Shown here: positions 58,694 to 64,000 of the stretch, piece by piece
How positions within the stretch are numbered: the stretch's first letter is position 1
Layout of the letters: each line of letters starts with the position of its first letter
From: Streptomyces bathyalis
GTDB lineage: Bacteria; Actinomycetota; Actinomycetes; Streptomycetales; Streptomycetaceae
Direction: 5' to 3'
DNA length: 64,000 bases
NCBI RefSeq assembly: GCF_015910445.1
Contig: NZ_CP048882.1
Coordinates: forward strand, 6,817,501 to 6,881,500
Program-made: the position numbers and the translations under genes
The notes under the pieces: generated by a model
The model's input: the letters and a program-made list of their open reading frames with translations, nothing else
Told to the model about the DNA's origin: nothing
The model's database searches: none

Positions 58694-60001
58694 ATGACGC
58701 AGCCCACCGATGCCGCCGGGCCCACGAAGGCAGCCGGCGAGGCCCCACCGATGCGCTCCGGGCGCCAGCTTCTCGCCGCCTCCGTAGGCAACGCGGTCGA
58801 GTGGTACGACTGGCTCGCCTACACCTTCCTCGCGACGTTCATCGCCGACGAGATCTTCCCTGCGAGCGCGGGAAACTCGCTCGTCCCGCTGCTCTCGACG
58901 TTCGCCGTCTTCGCCGTCGGCTTCTTCATGCGCCCCATCGGCGGGCTGCTGCTCGGGGCCATCGCCGACCGCCGCGGACGCCGCGCCGCGCTGACCGCCA
59001 CCATCCTGCTGATGGGCGGCAGCAGCCTCCTGCTGGCGCTGACCCCCACATACGCCGCCGCCGGACTGCTCGGCCCCGTCGTGCTCGTGATCGCCAGGCT
59101 GCTGCAAGGTCTCTCCGTGGGCGGCGAGTTCGCCGCGGCGACGACGTTCCTCGTGGAGTCGGCGGGGCCCGGCAGGCGCGGATTCTTCTCCAGCTTCCAG
59201 TACGTCTCCACCACCGTCGGGCAGCTCATCGCCTCCGGCATCACGGCACTGCTGGTCGCCTCCATCGACGACGGCGCCATGCATCAGTGGGGCTGGCGGG
59301 CGGCGTTCCTGCTCGGCGCGGTGCTGAGTCTCGTGGGCTTCTGGATCAGGCGGGGCTCGCAGGAGACCCGCAGCGCCGAGCAGCAGGCCGCGCCACGCCC
59401 CGGACTCTTCGAGGCGCTGCGCACGCACCCGCGTGAGTCGCTGCTCATCTGCGGCATCACGACCGGCGCGACCATCGCCTACTACACGTGGACCTCGTAC
59501 CTGCCGACCTACGCCCAGGTCAACGTCGGCTTCGACAAGGGCGATTCGCTGCTGATCGGCACCATCTCGCTGGCGTTCTTCGCCCTGCTGCAGCCGCTGG
59601 GCGGTCTGCTCTCCGACCGCGTCGGGCGCAAGCCGCTGCTGCTCACCTTCTCCGTGGGCTTCGCGGTGCTGTGCGTACCGCTGCTGAACTCGATCACCAC
59701 GTCTTTCACCTCGCTCCTGCTGGTGCAGTGCGCGGGCATGGTCCTGCTGACCGGCTACACGTCGATCGCCGCCGCGGTGAACGCCGAGGTCTTCCCCGCC
59801 CGCGTGCGCGCCGCCGGCATCGGCTTCCCGTACTCCGCGACGGTCGCCCTCTTCGGCGGCACCGCGCCCTACATGGGCACGCTCTTCAAGGACCTGGGAC
59901 GGCCAGGGGCCTTTCCCTGGTACGTGGCCGTGCTGTGCCTCATCTCCGCGCTCGTGTACCTGAAGTTGCCGGAGGGCGCGAACAAGACGCTCGACAGGTA
60001 G
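58694..60001 (+). CDS. MFS transporter, metabolite:H+ symporter (MHS) family
   Basis: A 435-residue, 12-helix transporter of the MHS group, whose known members import 2-oxoglutarate, citrate, proline/betaine or shikimate. Diagnostic segments are ASVGNAVEWYDWLAYTFLATFIADEIFP, GFFMRPIGGLLLGAIADRRGRR, RLLQGLSVGGEFAAATTFLVESAGPGRRGF and LSDRVGRKPLLL. The ATG is preceded by GGGGAGGCAACG. The cargo is not predictable. Confidence 0.92.
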   Translation: MTQPTDAAGPTKAAGEAPPMRSGRQLLAASVGNAVEWYDWLAYTFLATFIADEIFPASAGNSLVPLLSTFAVFAVGFFMRPIGGLLLGAIADRRGRRAALTATILLMGGSSLLLALTPTYAAAGLLGPVVLVIARLLQGLSVGGEFAAATTFLVESAGPGRRGFFSSFQYVSTTVGQLIASGITALLVASIDDGAMHQWGWRAAFLLGAVLSLVGFWIRRGSQETRSAEQQAAPRPGLFEALRTHPRESLLICGITTGATIAYYTWTSYLPTYAQVNVGFDKGDSLLIGTISLAFFALLQPLGGLLSDRVGRKPLLLTFSVGFAVLCVPLLNSITTSFTSLLLVQCAGMVLLTGYTSIAAAVNAEVFPARVRAAGIGFPYSATVALFGGTAPYMGTLFKDLGRPGAFPWYVAVLCLISALVYLKLPEGANKTLDR

Positions 60002-60035
60002 GGCCCCGGGGTCAGTTCGGGGATTCTTTCGTGGT

Positions 60036-60067
60036 GGCCGCCGCCGGGTCCCAGCGCGGCGGCGGCC
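60036..60067. terminator. Hairpin between convergent transporter and NamZ genes
   Basis: GGCCGCCGCC (60036-60045) pairs with GGCGGCGGCC (60058-60067) around a 12-nt loop. It lies between the ends of the plus-strand transporter gene (60001) and the minus-strand NamZ-like gene (60096) and can act in both directions. Confidence 0.5.
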
Positions 60068-60095
60068 AGATCGGACGCATCGGCAGCCGCGTCCC

Positions 60096-61388
60096 TCAGC
60101 GGTAGAGGAAGTACTGCCGACGGGTGCGGTCGAAGGCGCGGACCTCGTCCTCCCAGGCGCCGATGACCTCGTCCGTGTCCTTGCCGGCGTCGAGCATCGT
60201 CCGCAGCCGCGTCGACCCCGAGAGCTTGTCGATCCAGTACGGGCGCGGGTCGTTGTCCTTGCGCCAGGCGAAGCCGTCGTACTTCATCGCCTCTGCGAGC
60301 ATCGCGACGGCCGTCGGAACGGGACGGTAGCGCCGCGGATCGGTGACGTGCAGCTGGACGCCCCCGCACGTCTTGCCCTGGTGCTTGCTGAAGGTGGGCA
60401 CGAAGTAGCCCTCCCTGAAGCGGACTCCGGGCAGCTTCCGGGCGTTGAGCCGGTCGCTGTAGTGGTGGTCCAGATAGGGGGCGCCGATGAATTCGAAGGG
60501 CCTCGTGGTGCCCCGGCCCTCGGAGAGGTTCGTGCCCTCGAAGTAGCCGGTGCCCGAGTAGACGGTGGCCGTGTCGGGGAACGGCATGTTCGGCGACGGC
60601 GGCACCCACGGCAGGCCCGTCTCCTGCGCGGGCGCCGAGGGGTCCCAGCCCCGTACGCGTACGACCTCGAGTTCGACCTTGCCGCCCTTGCCCTCGTCCG
60701 GAAGCAGCTCGCCGTTGAAGTAGCCGGCCAGCTCGCCGACCGTCAGGCCGTGCTGCTGGATGATGGGTTTCAGGCCGACCCCGGAGGTGAACTCCTTCGT
60801 CATCATCGGCCCGTCCGCCCGCCGCCCCACCGGGTTCGGACGGTCCAGCACGAGGAAGGCGGCGCCGATGTCGCGGGCGGCGACCATCGCCTGATACATC
60901 GTCCAGATGTAGGTGTAGAAGCGCACTCCCACGTCCTGGATGTCGAAGACGATGGTGTCCGCGCCGGCCTTGCGGAACAGCTGCGCCATCTTGGCCGCGT
61001 CCGCGCCGTAGGCGTCATAGACCGTCAGGCCGGTGCGCGGATCCTCGAACTCCGGCTCGGACTCGCCCGCCTGGGCGCTGCCGCGGAAGCCGTGCTCGGG
61101 CCCGAACACCCCCACGATGTTCAGCTCCTTGCGCGCGGCCATGGAGTCCACGACGTGGCTGGTGTCCCGCAGCACCCCCGTCGGGTTGCTGACCACGCCG
61201 ACCTTGCGGCCGCGCAGCAACTTCCAGCCGGAGGCCGCGGCCACCTCGGCACCCATCGTGACCCGCCCGTGAGCGGCGCTGCCGGGGGGAGTGGCGGCGG
61301 AGGCGCTGCCTGCGGTGAGCAGCGGGGCACCGAGAGCGGCAGCCGTGCCGCCGAGGAAGATCGAGCGACGGGAGGGGGCGCTGGACAT
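60096..61388 (-). CDS. Tat-exported NamZ-type exo-beta-N-acetylmuramidase (DUF1343)
   Basis: A 430-residue exported protein of the DUF1343/GH171 family, which removes terminal MurNAc from cell-wall fragments. The N-terminus SRRSIFLGGTAAALGAPLLTAGSASA is a twin-arginine signal. Conserved segments include KVGVVSNPTG, GVFGPEHGFRG, VFDIQDVGVRFYTYIWTM, VLDRPNPVG, PSPNMPFPDTA and ATVYSGTGYFEGTNLSEGRGTTRPFEFIGAP. It is probably involved in muropeptide recycling or predation on other bacteria. The ATG follows CCGGAAGGACACC. Confidence 0.93.
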   Translation of the reverse strand: MSSAPSRRSIFLGGTAAALGAPLLTAGSASAATPPGSAAHGRVTMGAEVAAASGWKLLRGRKVGVVSNPTGVLRDTSHVVDSMAARKELNIVGVFGPEHGFRGSAQAGESEPEFEDPRTGLTVYDAYGADAAKMAQLFRKAGADTIVFDIQDVGVRFYTYIWTMYQAMVAARDIGAAFLVLDRPNPVGRRADGPMMTKEFTSGVGLKPIIQQHGLTVGELAGYFNGELLPDEGKGGKVELEVVRVRGWDPSAPAQETGLPWVPPSPNMPFPDTATVYSGTGYFEGTNLSEGRGTTRPFEFIGAPYLDHHYSDRLNARKLPGVRFREGYFVPTFSKHQGKTCGGVQLHVTDPRRYRPVPTAVAMLAEAMKYDGFAWRKDNDPRPYWIDKLSGSTRLRTMLDAGKDTDEVIGAWEDEVRAFDRTRRQYFLYR

Positions 61389-61626
61389 CGGCTGGTGTCC
61401 TTCCGGAGGCGGGCGTGGTCAGGGCACAGCTGGTGACGCAAGTTATCCCACGGTGATGGCGGCTGCCAGGGTGCGCGCATGCCGCCAGTGGTGCGCACAA
61501 TGAAAGGCCGCCTCATTGACCAGCGGAGGGATCGAGTGACGGAGCTCGGGCGCTCCATCCGCGGCCCATCGCGGGGGCGACGGAGACTGCTCCACCCAGC
61601 GGACGGAAGGTTCGACTCGTCAGATT

Positions 61627-61639
61627 GTGAAAGTTTCAC
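61627..61639. promoter_or_regulatory. GTGAAAGTTTCAC palindrome with TATACG downstream
   Basis: A 13-bp palindrome (GTGAAA-G-TTTCAC) followed after 12 nt by TATACG (61652-61657), which could be a plus-strand -10 box. It lies in the divergent region (61389-61822) between the NamZ-like gene and the small gene at 61823. It looks like an operator, but the regulator is unknown. Confidence 0.35.
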
Positions 61640-61700
61640 TCGAACCCTTGCTATACGGACATCTCGGACGCACTCTCGAATTGAGCCCTCAGGGTCGACG

Positions 61701-61751
61701 ACCCCCACCACGTCGGGTTTCCTCCCCCAGTAGACCCGACGCAGTGGGGGT
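61701..61751 (+). terminator. Large 18-bp-arm hairpin upstream of the small gene
   Basis: Arms 61701-61718 and 61734-61751 are complementary at 16 of 18 positions: ACCCCCAC with GTGGGGGT, two mismatches, then CGTCGGGT with ACCCGACG. The loop is 15 nt and TTTC follows the stem. With no gene upstream on the plus strand, it is either an attenuator in the leader of the 61823 gene, the end of a small RNA starting near 61660, or a minus-strand structure. Confidence 0.5.
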
Positions 61752-61822
61752 TTCGGCTCTCCGGGGGCGTGACGCATGCACGGTTGCATGCGCACGGGAA
61801 GCTGCTGATCAGGAGGCACGTC

Positions 61823-62122
61823 ATGGGGTTCCGAGAGGATCTGCGTCAGCAGCCCGAGTCCTCGTCCTATCTGGCGGCGGTCCCTCGTCGGTCCGGAGCG
61901 AACGTGATCACGAGCAACAGGGCCGGAGTGAAGCTCATCGGCTCGGCCAACACCGAGCCCGAGGCGAGCGAGCTCCGCGCTCGTCTCGCGTCGCGGCTGG
62001 ACCGCTCCCGGATCGCGAGCCGCTACACGATCAGGGTGAAGCGGATGGAGCGCGGTGCCTGGGGCGTGTACTTGGTGCACCCCACGTGCGTGCGCAGGTT
62101 CGAACGCGCCGAGACGGCGTAG
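61823..62122 (+). CDS. Unrecognised 99-residue basic protein
   Basis: It begins MGFREDLRQQPESSSYLAAVPRRSGANVITSNRAG and ends TCVRRFERAETA. The start is supported by AGGAGG seven nucleotides upstream. It is soluble, rich in Arg and Ser, with no membrane segment and no motif that I know. The leader contains a palindrome and a large hairpin, so expression may be tightly controlled. The third-position bias is weaker than in neighbouring genes, which could point to recent transfer or a fast-evolving gene. Confidence 0.6.
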   Translation: MGFREDLRQQPESSSYLAAVPRRSGANVITSNRAGVKLIGSANTEPEASELRARLASRLDRSRIASRYTIRVKRMERGAWGVYLVHPTCVRRFERAETA

Positions 62123-62130
62123 CTACCGGG

Positions 62131-62178
62131 AGCCGGGCAGCCGGGCAGCCGGGCAGCCGGGCTTCTGGGCAGCCGGGC
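62131..62178 (+). repeat. Tandem 8-bp repeat (AGCCGGGC)n
   Basis: Six consecutive 8-nt units of AGCCGGGC starting at 62131, of which the fifth (62163-62170) is TTCTGGGC and the others are exact. It lies between the 61823 gene and the macrodomain gene and could expand or contract by slippage. Confidence 0.9.
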
Positions 62179-62265
62179 AGCTGAAGCCGAAGGCCCCGAA
62201 GGTGAGGGTCTGGGCGTCGCCGCCGGTACGCACGACGGCAGTTGCACGGTGCGAGGATGGCCGGT

Positions 62266-62787
62266 ATGCCGAATCCGACGAACGCCGCCGTCACGATCGT
62301 GCAGGGCGACATCACGGAACAGGACGTCGACGCGGTGGTCAACGCCGCCAACTCCTCGCTGCTGGGCGGCGGCGGAGTCGACGGCGCCATTCACCGCAAG
62401 GGCGGCCCGGACATCCTCGCCGAGTGCCGTGAGCTGCGCGGCTCCCGCTATGCCGAGGGTCTGCCGACCGGGCAGGCCGTCGCCACGACGGCGGGACGCA
62501 TGCCTGCCCGGTGGGTGATCCACACCGTCGGGCCCGTCTGGTCGAAGAGCGAGGACCGCTCGGAGCTGCTGGCGTCCTGCTACCGCGAATCGCTCGGCGT
62601 CGCACGGGAGTTGGGTGCCCGTACGGTCGCCTTCCCGGCGATCTCCACCGGGGTGTACGGCTGGCCGCTGGACGACGGCGCCCGCATCGCCGTCGCCACC
62701 GTGCGCGAGGAGGCCGAGGGCTTCGACGAAGTGCGGTTCGTGCTTTTCGACGAGCGTTCCCACGGCACCTTCGCAGCCGAGCTGTAG
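62266..62787 (+). CDS. O-acetyl-ADP-ribose deacetylase-type macrodomain protein
   Basis: A 173-residue single-domain macro protein that binds ADP-ribose and probably removes acetyl or ADP-ribosyl groups. The signatures are IVQGDITEQDVDAVVNAANSSLLGGGGVDGAIH (adenine and distal ribose site), ARWVIHTVGPVW and FPAISTGVYGWPLDDGARIA (diphosphate loop), matching the YmdB/MacroD-type group. The ATG at 62266 lies 9 nt after GAGG; an ATG at 62257 is also in frame. It is convergent with the next gene, 28 nt away. Confidence 0.93.
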   Translation: MPNPTNAAVTIVQGDITEQDVDAVVNAANSSLLGGGGVDGAIHRKGGPDILAECRELRGSRYAEGLPTGQAVATTAGRMPARWVIHTVGPVWSKSEDRSELLASCYRESLGVARELGARTVAFPAISTGVYGWPLDDGARIAVATVREEAEGFDEVRFVLFDERSHGTFAAEL

Positions 62788-62815
62788 CCCCGGCCGTTCC
62801 GTCGCCGCAGTGTGA

Positions 62816-63919
62816 TCAGGCGGCGGGATCGATGAGTTCGACGGAGCGCAGCGCCGCCGCCAGCGCATGGACGCTTCCGTTGCCGGTTCCCGCCGCGTCC
62901 CGGGCGGCCACGTCCAGGGCCGTGTCGGTGAGCTTGATGGCGTGCTCGTCGCCGTGCGCGGCCGCACGCTCGAAGACCTCCTCGGAGGTCAGACGCGAGG
63001 CCGCATCCAGGGGCGCGGGCGAGGGGGCGGCCGGCGCGTAGGCCGCCGTCACCAGCGCGGCCGCCGACCAGGCGGCCTCCAGGCTCGGTACCCAGAGCCG
63101 CTCGGGCAGGGCGGGCAACGTCCGCAGTACGGCGTTCGGCGCGGTCGCCGCGTGCACCAGCATCACGGGCTGTCCGTGCGCGTGCGTCGCGTACAGGTGC
63201 GTAGCGGCTCGCACCACGTCCTCCAGGGCCGCGCGTGCCTGCCCGGGACCGGCCGCGCCGGAGCCTGCGCCGTCGGAGCCCGGCAGGCCGGGCAGCGCGG
63301 TGATGCGGGGGACACGGTCCCGGAATCCTCCGCTCTGGTCCTGGATGCGCGGGACGGCGTGAAGTGCGGCCGCGGGCGAACTCGCCCCGGGGGAGAGGCC
63401 GATCCCGGGCAGCGGCCAGTGCCGTGCCGCCCAGTAGCCGAGGGCGTGAGCGAGCTCCGTCAGCCGGGGACCCGGGGCGGGCGCTCCGCGGTGATCCACG
63501 GCCGGCTCGTCGAGCAGGGTCCGCACGGCGTGGCCCACGCGGATCACGCCGTGCGTCGCTGCGGCGCTGATGCCCGGCAGCAGCCGCGGCCACCACTCGG
63601 CGAGCACCTCCCGCCAGGGACGCTCCTGAAGAGTCCGCGTGAAGTAGCCGATCCAGTCGGCCAGCCGACGTGGGTCTCCCAGCGCCTCGCGCCAGTCCGC
63701 GTCCGTGACGGGCGACGAACGCCCGGGCATGTCCTCCAGGTTGTCCTCGTACTGGTCCAGCCATCGGTGCACCGTGCGTGCCTTGCCGTGCCGCACCAGG
63801 GCCTCGACGGCCATCGGGGCGTGATTGCTGAGCCAGTCCTCGCGCTCGGGGCCACTGCGGTGCAGCCGCTCCAGTGCCTCGTCCAGCGTGCCGCTGCTGT
63901 CGGTTCGGTCGGTGTCCAT
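62816..63919 (-). CDS. Questin oxidase family protein
   Basis: A 367-residue helical protein of the questin-oxidase-like family (former DUF4243). It has TLDEALERLHRSGPEREDWLSNHAPMAVEAL near the start, then ATHGVIRVGHAVRTL, YWAARHW and late VHAATAPNAVLRTLP. The fungal founders (GedK-type) catalyse an NADPH-dependent ring-opening oxidation of anthraquinones, but bacterial members are uncharacterised. No aromatic polyketide genes lie nearby. The ATG at 63919 is the natural start. About 80 nt remain to the window edge, with nothing visible in them. Confidence 0.85.
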   Translation of the reverse strand: MDTDRTDSSGTLDEALERLHRSGPEREDWLSNHAPMAVEALVRHGKARTVHRWLDQYEDNLEDMPGRSSPVTDADWREALGDPRRLADWIGYFTRTLQERPWREVLAEWWPRLLPGISAAATHGVIRVGHAVRTLLDEPAVDHRGAPAPGPRLTELAHALGYWAARHWPLPGIGLSPGASSPAAALHAVPRIQDQSGGFRDRVPRITALPGLPGSDGAGSGAAGPGQARAALEDVVRAATHLYATHAHGQPVMLVHAATAPNAVLRTLPALPERLWVPSLEAAWSAAALVTAAYAPAAPSPAPLDAASRLTSEEVFERAAAHGDEHAIKLTDTALDVAARDAAGTGNGSVHALAAALRSVELIDPAA

Positions 63920-64000
63920 ACCGGCTGACGCTAGGCCGCCGTCGCGCGGTGCGTAACGGGCTGCCGACCTGGGTCGAACGGCCGGGCCGAGCGCGGGACG

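Overview
The window reads as a chromosomal segment from a high-GC Gram-positive actinomycete, most likely Streptomyces or a close relative. The evidence is very high GC with GC-rich third codon positions, frequent GTG starts, many GTGA/ATGA stop-start overlaps, an XRE/DUF397 pair, twin-arginine signal peptides and a riboflavin operon carrying the actinobacterial riboflavin transporter RibM. I see no rRNA or tRNA gene, insertion sequence, integrase or CRISPR array. Short intergenic dyads and hairpins are common.

Layout. 1-2.3 kb: the 5' part of an acyl-CoA synthetase, then a small gene, an XRE/DUF5753 regulator and a DUF397 protein. 2.5-9.3 kb: a glycolate/lactate oxidation operon (GlcD, GlcE, GlcF, permease) with a convergent GntR regulator and a tandem repeat lying inside its promoter. 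9.5-11.9 kb: a GuaB1-type GMP reductase and a methyltransferase. 12.0-17.1 kb: an apparent lysine-to-5-aminovalerate module (cationic amino-acid permease, Lrp/AsnC regulator, DavA-like amidase, DavB-like lysine 2-monooxygenase). 17.1-19.5 kb: a compact graspetide RiPP cluster on the minus strand (acidic precursor, ATP-grasp ligase, protein-isoaspartate-type methyltransferase). 19.8-23.8 kb: an LLM oxidoreductase, MBL hydrolase, DUF5995 protein and MFS permease, the last with a MalR-like direct repeat upstream. 24.0-30.2 kb: promoter, FMN riboswitch, ribD-ribE-ribM-ribBA-ribH, then hisE-hisG.

30.3-36.8 kb: a PH-domain protein, two CNNM/CorC-type membrane proteins, an EccA-like AAA+ ATPase and a uridine-kinase-like protein. 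37-45.6 kb: a secretory and carbohydrate region with a Tat-exported C39-like peptidase, a Tat-exported amine oxidase whose domain order is circularly permuted, an aldo/keto reductase, a secreted GH5 enzyme and a GH127 beta-L-arabinofuranosidase. 45.7-54.8 kb: a cobalamin-binding-type protein, a two-gene metal permease system with a His-rich loop, a secretory lipase, a family-4 glycosyltransferase, a dienelactone hydrolase, a methyltransferase and a membrane protein. 54.8-64 kb: a penicillin-acylase-family Ntn hydrolase, a membrane protein with an alpha/beta hydrolase, an MHS transporter, a NamZ-type muramidase, an unrecognised small protein behind a large hairpin, a macrodomain protein and a questin-oxidase-like protein.

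The two strongest leads are the circularly permuted amine oxidase at 38683-40047 and the graspetide/aspartimide RiPP operon at 17112-19461. Most other genes are recognisable by family. Regulatory calls are pattern-based and carry lower confidence.
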